Positions 45,371 through 53,868 of a stretch of 64,000 nt of DNA are shown here, in pieces. Made by a program: the position numbers and the translations under genes. The stretch is from Streptomyces sp. M92. Lineage in GTDB: Bacteria; Actinomycetota; Actinomycetes; Streptomycetales; Streptomycetaceae. The stretch is taken from NCBI RefSeq assembly GCF_028473745.1, contig NZ_CP101137.1:1054001-1118000 (forward strand), given 5' to 3'. A model generated the notes under the pieces. The model was not told the origin of the DNA. It did no database searches and saw only the letters and a list, made by a program, of their open reading frames with translations. Position 1 is the first letter of the stretch. Each line of letters starts with the position of its first letter.

Positions 45371-45952
45371 ATGGCCGCGATGCGCAGAGGACTCGTCCAC
45401 GTGATCGCCTGGCTGCTCGCCACCGGCGCCGCGGTCACCCTGTCGTGGTGGGGCGTCCACACGGTGATGGCGGGCACGGCCTACGACGCTCCCCGCGCGC
45501 TGCCCATCACGGCGGCGGACGCGAGCGTCCGGGACGAGGAGGATGCCGACGGCGAGGGTGACGGCGGGGAGTCCCTGGCGTCGTCCACCAGCCGGCCGTC
45601 GCCCTCGCCGTCGGGCAGCGCGTCGCCGACGCCGAGCGGAACGCCCCGAGAGCCCGGCCCCGCCCCGTCGCGGACCGCGCCGGCCGCCACGCCGCCCGAG
45701 GGCCCGACGAGCCCCGCGCCCGCGGCGTCCGGCCGGGTCAGGAGCTACGACACCGACGGGGGCCGCGCGGTCTTCGACCTCGGTGCGTCGTCCGCGTCCC
45801 TGGTGTCGGCGACGCCGGGGGCGGGCTGGTCGATGCAGGTGTGGAAGACGGAGTCGTGGATCCGGGTGCAGTTCACGTCGGGCGCGGACAGGGTGTCGGT
45901 CTTCTGCACGTGGCACGATGGGCCGCCGCGGGTGGAGATCGGCGGCTACTGA
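45371..45952 (+). CDS. Membrane-anchored secreted protein of unknown function
   Basis: This 193-residue protein has an N-terminal hydrophobic segment (about 8-32) as signal or anchor, an acidic stretch, a long Ser/Pro/Thr-rich wall-spanning linker (about 70-120) and a compact C-terminal domain of about 60 residues (GGRAVFDLGASSASLVSATP; a single Cys near the end in FCTWHDG). No family is recognised. It is divergent from the two-component genes and could be their target (inference). ATG at 45371 has GAGG close upstream; ATG at 45380 is an alternative. Confidence 0.65.
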   Translation: MAAMRRGLVHVIAWLLATGAAVTLSWWGVHTVMAGTAYDAPRALPITAADASVRDEEDADGEGDGGESLASSTSRPSPSPSGSASPTPSGTPREPGPAPSRTAPAATPPEGPTSPAPAASGRVRSYDTDGGRAVFDLGASSASLVSATPGAGWSMQVWKTESWIRVQFTSGADRVSVFCTWHDGPPRVEIGGY

Positions 45953-45992
45953 GGGGCGGACTTCCGGCGCCGGTTGGGCCGGTTGGGCCATT

Positions 45993-46862
45993 TCACTTGA
46001 ACACGGAGTCCGGCGGGGCGGGCGAGTCCACCGCCGCCGCGTCCGTCACGGGTGCGGCGCCGCCGGTGAAGTCCCTCAGCGCGCGGCCGTGTTCCACGCG
46101 CGCGGTATGCGGGTCGGAGGCGGCCCGCCGGGTGAGTTCGGCGACCGGCAGCGGGTGGTCGGCGGCGACGAGGACCGCGTTGCCGAAGCGTCTGCCGCGC
46201 AGTACGGCCGGGTCGGCGACGAGGGCGAGTTCGGGGAAGCGGGCGGCGGCGGTGGCGATCTGGCCGCGCAGGTGCGTGAGCGGCGGACCGTCGGCGATGT
46301 TGGCGACGTAGACCCCGCCGGGCGCCAGCGCGCGCCGGACCTCGTCGAGGAACTCGGCGGACGTCAGGTGGGCCGGTGTGCGGGCCCCGCCGAACACGTC
46401 CGCGACGACCAGGTCCGCCCAGCCGTCGGGCACCTTGGCCAGCCCGGCGCGGGCGTCGGTGGAGCGCACCCGGATCCGGGCGCCGGGGTCGAGGGGCAGC
46501 TCGCGGCGGACCAGCTGGACGAGACCGGCGTCGCGCTCGACGACCTGCTGGGTGGAGCGGGGGCGGGTGGCGGCGACGTAGCGGGCGAGGGTGAACGCGC
46601 CGCCGCCGAGGTGCACGGCGTGCACTGGTCTGCCGGGCGGGGCGGCCAGGTCGATGACGTGGCCGATACGGCGCTGGTACTCGAAGGACAGGTGCGCCGG
46701 GTCGTCGAGGTCGACGTGCGACTGCGGGGCGCCGTCGATCAGCAGCGTCCAGGCCCGGGGCCGCTCCCGGTCGGGGACGAGTTCGGCGCGCCCGCCGTCG
46801 ACGTCCTCGACGACGGCTTCGACGGCCGCGCGCCCGCGGCGGGTGTTCCTGGACCTTCCCAT
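45993..46862 (-). CDS. Spermidine-synthase-like methyltransferase-fold protein
   Basis: This 289-residue protein has the Rossmann fold of spermidine synthases: LLIDGAPQSHVDLDDP and HLSFEYQRRIGHVIDL (the family YxE-like strand), the glycine loop VHLGGGAFTLARYVA, VVERDAGLVQLVRRELPL, and WADLVVADVFGGARTPAHLT in place of the usual D-S/T-x-DP site. Streptomycetes have several such proteins that probably do not make spermidine; the substrate is unknown. Convergent with the preceding gene. Confidence 0.75.
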   Translation of the reverse strand: MGRSRNTRRGRAAVEAVVEDVDGGRAELVPDRERPRAWTLLIDGAPQSHVDLDDPAHLSFEYQRRIGHVIDLAAPPGRPVHAVHLGGGAFTLARYVAATRPRSTQQVVERDAGLVQLVRRELPLDPGARIRVRSTDARAGLAKVPDGWADLVVADVFGGARTPAHLTSAEFLDEVRRALAPGGVYVANIADGPPLTHLRGQIATAAARFPELALVADPAVLRGRRFGNAVLVAADHPLPVAELTRRAASDPHTARVEHGRALRDFTGGAAPVTDAAAVDSPAPPDSVFK

Positions 46863-47177
46863 CGGCCCATTATCGGACGACGCCGGGAACGGGCCGTCGT
46901 CCGGTCACGGTCATGCCGTACGCACGGCGTCGTCCGGTCACGGTCATGCCGTACGCACGGCGTCGTCCGGGCGCCGGGCCACGTCCGCGTCGGCGACCGT
47001 CGTGCGTACCGCGTACCGCGTACCGCGTGCCGTGTCCGCGTCGGCGGACATCGCCCCCGCGGTGAGTCGTCCGTGCGCCCGGCCAGTCCGTGTCCGCCGG
47101 CCGCCGGCCGCCGTTCACCGTCCGCAGGCCGCACGCCGGACCCAGTGGCGACCGGCGGGGGCTGTCGTCGGTCCCGG
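46863..47177 (+). repeat. Non-coding gap with 33-bp and 7-bp direct repeats
   Basis: This 315-bp gap holds no convincing gene. A 33-bp unit starting CGTCGTCCGGTCACGG occurs at 46895 and 46928, with a partial third copy at 46961. Further on, GCGTACC is repeated at 47004, 47011 and 47018, with a GCGTGCC variant at 47025. It must include the promoter of the spermidine-synthase-like gene. Confidence 0.8.
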
Positions 47178-47561
47178 TCAGCGGCAGCTGTCCGCGGCCT
47201 CGATCAAACGGGCCGCCTCACCCAGCGCGGCCCGCAGTACGACGGGGTCGGTGGCCAGGTCCGCCTCCCCGGGCGGCAGCAGCCAGTCCGAGCCCTCCAC
47301 CGGAGGCTCCGGGGCCGGGGCGAGACGCAGCCCACGGCCGTCCGTCTCCGTACAGGTGCTGCCGGGTACGTCCCAGGCGGCGGCCGTGCCAGAGGGCACC
47401 AGGAAGCCCAGGGTGTCGCAGCCGTCGTCGTGGATCACGGGGCCCACCCCGTCACCGGTGCCCCGCCTGAGGATGTCGACCGCCTCCAGGCCCTGCCGGG
47501 TCGGCACGGTGACGACGTCGCAGGCATCGCAGGCGGGGTCGCTGACCCGTCTGGTATCCAT
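47178..47561 (-). CDS. Small Streptomyces protein, primase/polymerase-like fragment
   Basis: This 127-residue soluble protein has a Cys pair near the start (DPACDACDVV), then VPTRQGLEAVDIL, GPVIHDDGCDTLGFLVPSGT and a C-terminal helix. The middle part resembles, weakly and from memory, the N-terminal part of streptomycete bifunctional primase/polymerase-like proteins, but catalytic residues are not identifiable. ATG at 47561 has GGAGG 5 nt upstream; the longer frame to 47636 is not needed. Confidence 0.6.
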   Translation of the reverse strand: MDTRRVSDPACDACDVVTVPTRQGLEAVDILRRGTGDGVGPVIHDDGCDTLGFLVPSGTAAAWDVPGSTCTETDGRGLRLAPAPEPPVEGSDWLLPPGEADLATDPVVLRAALGEAARLIEAADSCR

Positions 47562-47859
47562 CCCGGCCTCCACCACGGAACTCCTCCTTGGACGAGCGGG
47601 TCGGGAGTCGGGGGCCTCCCGGTCCACCTGGTTCAACGCGGCGGAACGTCAACGGCTACGGCACAAGTCAGCCGCAAAGGATGGCACTTCATGGCAGATC
47701 GTGGATGAGATATCCGGTTTGTAGCCAAACACCGCGTAGCCGTTCCGTCACAGCCGGTACGTTCTTGCTCGCCGGGAACAGGGCCGACGAACGGAGGAAC
47801 GACCGCGCGTCGCCCGTCGCCCCGGCATGGTTCGACGGTTCGCACGAGAGGACCCGGCC

Positions 47860-49281
47860 ATGGCGTCGTCAACGGTGACTTCCGACCGGCCCGACCGGCC
47901 ATCGCGGCCCAACCTCGCCTTCCGGCGGCTGCGCGGGAAGCACTCCCCGGCCGAGTTCGCGGCGGCGGTGCGCCGTGCCGCGCGCGAGATCGGCGAACGG
48001 GTCAGCTGTGACGCGCGCTACGTCGGGCGGGTCGAGGCGGGCGAGATCCGCTGCCCCAACTACGCGTACGAGCGGGTGTTCCTGCACATGTTCCCCGGCC
48101 GCACGCTCACCGACCTGGGGTTCGCGCCCCGCTCGTCGGTACGCGGACGCCGGACGCGCGCCACGAGTGAGACGCGGGGGGCGCGGGAGCCGTACGACAC
48201 GCAGGAGGCACTCGACACGCAGGACCGGCAGTACCCGTACGACACGCACGACAACAACGAGGAGAGCGACGTGCTGCGTCGCGCATTCATGACGAGCGGT
48301 GCCACGGTGGCCGCCGCCTCGCTGGGCCCCCTGGGGCTCGCCCACGAAGCCGCGGCGGCCGGACGCCCCCCGCACAGGGCCGGGGCGGGTCACGCGGGCG
48401 CTCTGGAAGAAGCCGTCCGCCGGATCAGGCTGCTCGACGACCGGCACGGCGCGGACGGCCTCTACCGGCGCGCGGCGGCGCCGCTGCGCACGGCGTACGC
48501 GCTGCTGGACGCCGGCGCGACCCGGCAGGCGACGGCGGACCGGCTGTACGCGGGCGCGGGGGAACTGGCGATCTCCGTGGGCTGGCTGGCGCACGACTCC
48601 GGGCGCTTCGACGACGCGCGCTCCCACTACGCCGAGGCCCTCGCCACCTCACGCATGACCGGCGATCCCGCGCTGGAGGCGCACGCCTTCTGCAACATGG
48701 CGTTCCTGGCCCGTGACGCCGGGCGTCCGCGCGAGGCGGTCCGGGCGGCCCAGGCCGCCCAGCGCGCCGCCCGCCCGCTGGGATCGGCCCGGCTGCTGTC
48801 GCTGCTGGCGCTGCGCGAGGCGGGCGGCTGGGCGGGGCTCGCCGACCGGGTGGGCTGCGAGCAGGCGCTGGCCCGGGCGCAGGCGCTGTTCGGGCGGGGC
48901 CCCTCGGACGCCGACCCGGAGTGGATGAGCTTCTACGGCGAGGCGGAACTGGAAGGCCTGGAGGCCCAGTGCTGGTCGACCCTGGGCGACTGGCCCCGGG
49001 CGGCCCGGCACGCACGCCGGGCGGCCGGGCTGCAGGACCCGCACTTCACCCGGAACCTCGCGCTGTACTCGGCGGAACTGGCCGACGACCTGGCCCGCGG
49101 CGGCCGTCCCGACGAGGCGGCCGGGGCGGGGCTGCGGGTCCTGGACCTCCTGGGCGAGGTCCAGTCCTCCCGCATCCACACGATGCTGGCGGGCACGGCC
49201 CGGGTGCTGCTCCCGCACCGGCGGGCGTCGGGCGTGTCGGCCTTCCTCGACCGCCACGGAACGCTGCCACGGTCCGCGTGA
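47860..49281 (+). CDS. HTH/TPR-type regulator (NsdA-like)
   Basis: This 473-residue protein has an N-terminal helix-turn-helix-like domain (about 15-85: RRLRGKHSPAEFAAAVRRAA, CDARYVGRVEAGEIRCPNYA), a charged linker, an odd twin-Arg/hydrophobic stretch (LRRAFMTSGATVAAASLG near 145) and a long helical C-terminal half (about 190-450) that looks like TPR repeats. This plan is that of the NsdA-type regulators that hold back development and antibiotic production in streptomycetes. Its identity with nsdA itself is not claimed. ATG at 47860 follows GAGAGGA. Confidence 0.7.
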   Translation: MASSTVTSDRPDRPSRPNLAFRRLRGKHSPAEFAAAVRRAAREIGERVSCDARYVGRVEAGEIRCPNYAYERVFLHMFPGRTLTDLGFAPRSSVRGRRTRATSETRGAREPYDTQEALDTQDRQYPYDTHDNNEESDVLRRAFMTSGATVAAASLGPLGLAHEAAAAGRPPHRAGAGHAGALEEAVRRIRLLDDRHGADGLYRRAAAPLRTAYALLDAGATRQATADRLYAGAGELAISVGWLAHDSGRFDDARSHYAEALATSRMTGDPALEAHAFCNMAFLARDAGRPREAVRAAQAAQRAARPLGSARLLSLLALREAGGWAGLADRVGCEQALARAQALFGRGPSDADPEWMSFYGEAELEGLEAQCWSTLGDWPRAARHARRAAGLQDPHFTRNLALYSAELADDLARGGRPDEAAGAGLRVLDLLGEVQSSRIHTMLAGTARVLLPHRRASGVSAFLDRHGTLPRSA

Positions 49282-49356
49282 GCGCGGCCTGATCCGGTGC
49301 GGGCGGACGGTGGGTGTCGCAGCCCGGCGTCGCGGGGTGCCGCCGCGTCCGGCCGC

Positions 49357-49953
49357 TCAGCCCGCCAGGTGCCCCAAGTCGTTCCAGCTCTCCAGAGCCG
49401 GTTCCCCGTACGCCCACCCCAGCACCGACAGCGACGTCGGGTTCAGCCGTATCCGGGCCGCGAAGTCCAGCGGCAGGCCCAGCCACCGCGCGCCGATCGA
49501 CCGCAGGATGTGCCCGTGGGCGAAGACCAGGACGTCCCGGTCCGCCTCCCGCGCCCAGGCGACGACCTCGTCCGCGCGCGCGGTGACGTCCGCGAGGCTC
49601 TCCCCCCGCGGCACCCCGTCCCGCCAGATCAGCCAGCCGGGCCGGACGGCCTGGATCTCGGCCGGCGTCATGCCCTCGTACGCCCCGTAGTCCCACTCCA
49701 TCAGCGTGTCCCAGGTCTCGGCGCGCTCGCCGAAGCCGGCGAGTTCGCAGGTCTCACGCGCGCGGGAGAGCGGACTGGTGCGCACCTCGACGCCGGGCAG
49801 TCCCTCCAGCGGGGCCCGGTGCAGCCGCTCGCCGAGCAGTTTCGCGCCGCGCCGGCCCTCTTCGAGGAGCGGCACATCGGTCCTGCCGGTGTGCTTGCCG
49901 GACAGCGACCACTCGGTCTGTCCGTGCCGGGCCAGCAGGATGCGCGGTGCCAT
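49357..49953 (-). CDS. Histidine phosphatase (phosphoglycerate-mutase-like)
   Basis: This 198-residue enzyme has the phosphohistidine motif [10 protein letters not shown] near the N-terminus, the second Arg block [16 protein letters not shown], the catalytic Glu in [11 protein letters not shown] and the second His in [12 protein letters not shown]. It hydrolyses a phosphate ester through a His intermediate; the substrate is unknown (CobC/SixA-like). ATG at 49953 follows GGAAAGG. Confidence 0.88.
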   Translation of the reverse strand: MAPRILLARHGQTEWSLSGKHTGRTDVPLLEEGRRGAKLLGERLHRAPLEGLPGVEVRTSPLSRARETCELAGFGERAETWDTLMEWDYGAYEGMTPAEIQAVRPGWLIWRDGVPRGESLADVTARADEVVAWAREADRDVLVFAHGHILRSIGARWLGLPLDFAARIRLNPTSLSVLGWAYGEPALESWNDLGHLAG

Positions 49954-50148
49954 GAAGGGGGCCTTTCCGGGAGAAATGTCTGAGCGGACTCCTCCATCAT
50001 CGCGCACGCTCCGCACGGGCAACCCGGGGGGCGACGCCCGCGTCTATCAGGGCCGAGGGCGCTCCGTGAAGCAGGCGCGCCCAGGCCGTAGAGTGGCACG
50101 TCCGTGTCAACGAGGCGCAAGCGAGAACGAAGGGGGAGGGCGATCGGA

Positions 50149-51159
50149 TTGCCGCACACCGAGGCACCGGGCACCGAGGCGACCCCGGCGATCCCGAAAA
50201 CTCGGCTGCGCTGGTGGACCGAGCTGCCGCTCATCCTCCTGGTCTACGCCTGCTACTCCGCGGGCCGCCTCCTCGTGCGGGGCGACGTCTCCGACGCGGT
50301 CGACCACGGCCTGGCCATCCTGCGCATAGAGAAGGCGCTGCACCTCAACGCGGAGCACCCGCTCAACCGCCTCTTCACCAGCGAGCCCTGGATCGGCGTC
50401 CCGGCGGACTTCTGGTACGCGTCACTGCACTACCTGGTCACCCCGGTGCTCCTGGTCTGGCTCTTCCGCTCCCGCGCGGTGCGCTACCGGGCCGCCCGGA
50501 CCTGGCTGATGACGTCCACGTTCATCGGTCTCATCGGCTTCACGCTCCTGCCGACCTGCCCGCCCCGGCTGCTGGAGGCGAGCCACGGGTTCGTCGACAC
50601 GATGGCCCAGTACAGCTCGTACGGCTGGTGGGGCGGCGAGGCGAGCGCGCCGCGCGGTCTGGGCGGGATGACCAACCAGTACGCGGCCATGCCGAGCCTG
50701 CACGTGGGCTGGTCGCTGTGGTGCGGGGTGATGCTGTGGCGCCACGGCGGCACGCGCGCGGCGAAGGTGGCCGGCGTCGTCTATCCGCTGGTGACCACGA
50801 TCGTGGTGATGGGCACCGCCAACCACTACTTCCTCGACGCGGTCGCGGGCGCCGCCGTTATGGGCGCGGGGCTGCTGCTGACGCCGTTCGTGATGCGGAC
50901 CTCGGACCGGGCGCGGGCCCTGCTCGCGGCACGCTTCGCGACGCGCACCGCGGCCGGCTCGGCGGCCGCGCCCGACGCGCCCGGCTCTGCCGACGCACCG
51001 GTCACCGAGGGTGCGGGTTCCCCGATTGTCAGTGGTGGATGCCAGACTTCCGCGGGTGAGCGATTTCCACGGCAGCGCGAGCAGCGGCCGGCGCGAGGAG
51101 CCGAGCCGGACCCCTCCCCCTCGGACGCGGGGGACGAGACTCCGGCACCGGCTCGCTGA
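50149..51159 (+). CDS. PAP2-type membrane phosphatase / phosphotransferase
   Basis: This is a membrane protein of about 336 residues with six helices, and with MPSLHVGWSLWCGV and NHYFLDAVAG, the catalytic C2/C3 motifs of the PAP2_3 (AUR1/inositol-phosphotransferase-like) family. LLPTCPPRLL lies in the preceding loop. It probably acts on a phospholipid or polyprenyl phosphate at the outer face. The C-terminal 70 residues are Ala/Pro-rich. The start is taken as TTG at 50149 because AGGGGGAGGG lies 8 nt before it; GTG at 50104 is the longer option. Its end overlaps the nuclease gene. Confidence 0.78.
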   Translation: MPHTEAPGTEATPAIPKTRLRWWTELPLILLVYACYSAGRLLVRGDVSDAVDHGLAILRIEKALHLNAEHPLNRLFTSEPWIGVPADFWYASLHYLVTPVLLVWLFRSRAVRYRAARTWLMTSTFIGLIGFTLLPTCPPRLLEASHGFVDTMAQYSSYGWWGGEASAPRGLGGMTNQYAAMPSLHVGWSLWCGVMLWRHGGTRAAKVAGVVYPLVTTIVVMGTANHYFLDAVAGAAVMGAGLLLTPFVMRTSDRARALLAARFATRTAAGSAAAPDAPGSADAPVTEGAGSPIVSGGCQTSAGERFPRQREQRPARGAEPDPSPSDAGDETPAPAR

Positions 51160-52279
51160 GCTGCGCGGCCCGGACGTACCGGCCAAGGCGCTGGACGCAC
51201 GGGCGCTGGCCGCCCTCGCCGCCAACCCGGGGTGCCGGCGGCGGGCGATCCTCGACGGTGCCGGGGTGGACAAGGCCTCGCTGGCGAGCGCGCTGGGCTC
51301 GCCGTCGGTCTTCGGGCAGTCGCAGTTCGCGTTCACGCGCGGCAACGCCTTCGAGGCGCGGGTCAAGGCGGACGGCGGCGCCGAGTTGCTGCGGCTGGTG
51401 CACGAGAAGCTCGACCGGGGCGCCGAGCCGCCCGCCGGCGCGCACGTGCCCGACCTGTCCGCGACCGGCCCCGAGGGCCGCGCCGCCCGCACGGCGCTGG
51501 CCCTGCGGGAGGCCACCGCCGGTTCCGTCGGCACGCCCGGCCGCCCCGGCGCGTGGACGCTCCTCGACCACCCGATGCTCGCCCTGGACGTCGCCGGCTC
51601 CCCCGCCTTCCTGGAGCCGGACGCCGTGGTGGTGCATCCGGACGGCAGCTGGACGGTCGTGGAGATCAAGTCCTTCCCCATGCTGGACGGCTCCGCGGAT
51701 CCGGCGAAGGTGGGCGCCGCCGCGCGGCAGGCCGCGGTGTACGTGCTGGCCCTGGAGCGGGTCGCCGCCCGGCTGGACCCCGCCCCGCACGTGCGCCACC
51801 GCGTCCTGCTGGTCTGCCCGAAGGACTTCTCCAACCTGCCCACCGCCTCCGCCGTCGACGTGCGCAAGCAGCGCGCGGTCACCGACCGGCAGCTGGCCCG
51901 GCTGACCCGCATCGAGGACATCGCGGACACGCTCCCCGAGGGTGTCTGCTTCTCCCCCGAGCTGCCGGCCGAGGAGCTGACGGCCGCCGTGGAGGCGGTC
52001 CCGGCGACGTACGCGCCCGAGTGCCTGTCCGCCTGCGAGCTGGCCTTCCACTGCCGTGCCCGGTCCCGCGAGGCCGGCGCGGTGACGTCGCTGGGCCGCC
52101 CGGTGCGGGCGGAGCTGGGCGGTCTGTCGACGGTCGGGGAGGTGCTGGCGGCGGCCCGCGGCGAGGCCGGTGACCCGGACGACCCGGCGGTGGCCGCGCT
52201 GCGCAGGGCGGCGGAGCTGCGGTCGGAGGCCCTCGCGGCGGCCGCCCCCGGGACGCGAGAGGGGGCCCCGTGTCGCTGA
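51056..52279 (+). CDS. Cas4/RecB-like PD-(D/E)XK nuclease with Fe-S cysteines
   Basis: This 407-residue protein carries the whole Cas4/AddB/Dna2 nuclease pattern: an N-terminal cluster Cys60 (NPGCRRRAIL), GNAFE (96-100), Asp189 in LEPDAVVV, the E-x-K pair in VVEIKSF (Glu203, Lys205), QAAVY (Gln225, Tyr229), and three C-terminal Cys at 323, 327 and 333 (PECLSACELAFHCR). The four Cys should hold a 4Fe-4S cluster that pins the fold closed. It cuts DNA ends, probably 5' or 3' single strands. It is followed by two overlapping genes. The start is uncertain: GTG 51056 was chosen, 51011 is possible, and both overlap the PAP2 gene by at least 100 nt. Confidence 0.82.
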   Translation: MSDFHGSASSGRREEPSRTPPPRTRGTRLRHRLAELRGPDVPAKALDARALAALAANPGCRRRAILDGAGVDKASLASALGSPSVFGQSQFAFTRGNAFEARVKADGGAELLRLVHEKLDRGAEPPAGAHVPDLSATGPEGRAARTALALREATAGSVGTPGRPGAWTLLDHPMLALDVAGSPAFLEPDAVVVHPDGSWTVVEIKSFPMLDGSADPAKVGAAARQAAVYVLALERVAARLDPAPHVRHRVLLVCPKDFSNLPTASAVDVRKQRAVTDRQLARLTRIEDIADTLPEGVCFSPELPAEELTAAVEAVPATYAPECLSACELAFHCRARSREAGAVTSLGRPVRAELGGLSTVGEVLAAARGEAGDPDDPAVAALRRAAELRSEALAAAAPGTREGAPCR

Positions 52280-53868
52280 TCACCACGCTCGCCCGGCTGG
52301 AGGCCGTGCGCACCGGCCGCGCCCAGCCCGCCGCCACCGTCCGGCACCGGCACCTGTCCGACCGCCCGCTGGTCTTCGTGCCGCTGACCACCGCCGGTGA
52401 GGCCGGTGCCCCGCTCGGCGCCCTGGTCGGCACCGACCGGGACGCGCCGCACCTGCTGGTCGTGGCGCAGCCCCGCGACCGCGACCTGCGGTTCGCGTTC
52501 CTCGCCGAGCTGGCCGGCATCGTGCTGCCGCACGTCGAGGCGTACGCGGACAGCGTCGAGGCCGCCGAGCGCACCGAGACCGACCCGGAGACGGGCAAGC
52601 GGGTCAAGGTCGAGGTCGACCTGTGCGCGGACGCCGCGCAGCTGATCGTGCCGTCCCTCGCGGGCGTCGACTTCGTGCGGCTGCTGGGCCGGTCGATGCG
52701 GTTCCGGCGGACGGCGGAGCAGGACCCTCAGACGCCGCACCCCGCACCGCCGAGGGTGCCGCTGCTCGGCCGCTGGCTGACCCACTACGGCGAGCGGGCC
52801 CGGGTCCCCGGCTCGTCCCTGCTCCTCGCCATGACCGACCTGCTGGGCCGGCACTGGGCGACCGGCCAGTCCACGCTGGAGGACCAGCACCTGGGCGCGC
52901 TGCTCGCCTGGATCGCCCCGGACGGGGCGGGCGCGGCCGGCGCGGAGGCGGCCCGCCGGGCCGAGCTGGCCCGCGACGCCGACGGCCAGTTGCTGTGCCC
53001 GCCCGCGGGCCCGGCCACCGACCCGGCCTTCGACAACAAGCTGCTCGCGCCCGCCATCGAGCGCTACGACCGGGCCCGCACCGCCTTCGCCGCAGCCGAG
53101 GACGGGGTGGAGGCCGACGACCGGCTCGGTGCGCTCACCGCCGCCGAGCGGGAGATCCGCGCGCTCGTCGAGAGCCGCACGCGGCCCACCTGGGACGCGG
53201 TGTGGCGGGGCCTGGACCTGCTGCGGGAGCTGCCGGCCGGCGCGCATGTCGAGGACCGCTGGACCCGCGACCGCTGGTCCTTCACCTCCCACCGCGACCG
53301 CGTCCTGTCCGGCGAACCCCCGCAGCCGCGCCGCGACGACGCGGTGACCGCGGCCAGCAAGCTCGCCACGCGGGAGCGGGAGCAGGCCCGGCTGGAGGCC
53401 CAGGAGGCCCTGGACGATCCGCTGGTGATGGCCGGGCGGCGGCTGGCCGGGGAGGCGTTCGCGGGGGAGGTCACCGACGTCGTGATGGCGTACAGCGAGA
53501 GCAGGCGGCCGAGCCCGCGCCCGCTGGTGACGGTCCGCACGGACGACCGGCCGCACCTGGGCGAGCGCGTGAAGGTCTACCGGTCGCTGGGCGGCAAGCC
53601 GCAGGCGGCCGAGTTCGTCGAGCAGCCGGAGGAGGGGGTTCTCGTGCTGCGTGTCGTGGACAAGATGGGGCGGGGCAGGGAGCCCGAGGCCGGTTCGGTG
53701 CCGGAGAAGGGCGACCGGGTCTGCTTCACGCTCTTCGAGCACGAGCAGCGGGGCGGGGCGAAGCTGCCCGACCCGGAACAGACCCCGTGGACGCACGGCG
53801 GGCCGCCCGGCGAGGCGGCCGCGGTGCCGGAAGCCGCGGACGCCCAGACGGAGGAGGACCTCCTGTGA
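52270..53868 (+). CDS. Unknown 532-residue partner between nuclease and helicase
   Basis: No family is recognised. The GTG start overlaps the nuclease stop by 10 nt, and the stop overlaps the helicase start by 4 nt, so all three proteins should be made together. The N-terminal third is mixed alpha/beta (RPLVFVPLTTAGEAGAPLGA; DAAQLIVPSLAGVDFVRLLG), the middle is long-helical and Ala/Arg-rich, and residues about 420-490 are a beta-rich module (RPLVTVRTDDRPHLGERVKV). The last resembles the 1B beta-barrel that UPF1/Dna2 helicases insert in domain 1A (inference). The tail is Pro/Glu-rich and disordered. It may hold nuclease and helicase together. Confidence 0.8.
   Translation: MSLITTLARLEAVRTGRAQPAATVRHRHLSDRPLVFVPLTTAGEAGAPLGALVGTDRDAPHLLVVAQPRDRDLRFAFLAELAGIVLPHVEAYADSVEAAERTETDPETGKRVKVEVDLCADAAQLIVPSLAGVDFVRLLGRSMRFRRTAEQDPQTPHPAPPRVPLLGRWLTHYGERARVPGSSLLLAMTDLLGRHWATGQSTLEDQHLGALLAWIAPDGAGAAGAEAARRAELARDADGQLLCPPAGPATDPAFDNKLLAPAIERYDRARTAFAAAEDGVEADDRLGALTAAEREIRALVESRTRPTWDAVWRGLDLLRELPAGAHVEDRWTRDRWSFTSHRDRVLSGEPPQPRRDDAVTAASKLATREREQARLEAQEALDDPLVMAGRRLAGEAFAGEVTDVVMAYSESRRPSPRPLVTVRTDDRPHLGERVKVYRSLGGKPQAAEFVEQPEEGVLVLRVVDKMGRGREPEAGSVPEKGDRVCFTLFEHEQRGGAKLPDPEQTPWTHGGPPGEAAAVPEAADAQTEEDLL

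Noticed and set aside
51056..52279. Cas4 of a CRISPR-Cas system
   Set aside because: No cas1, cas2, effector gene or repeat-spacer array is in the window; the neighbour is a helicase of Dna2 type.
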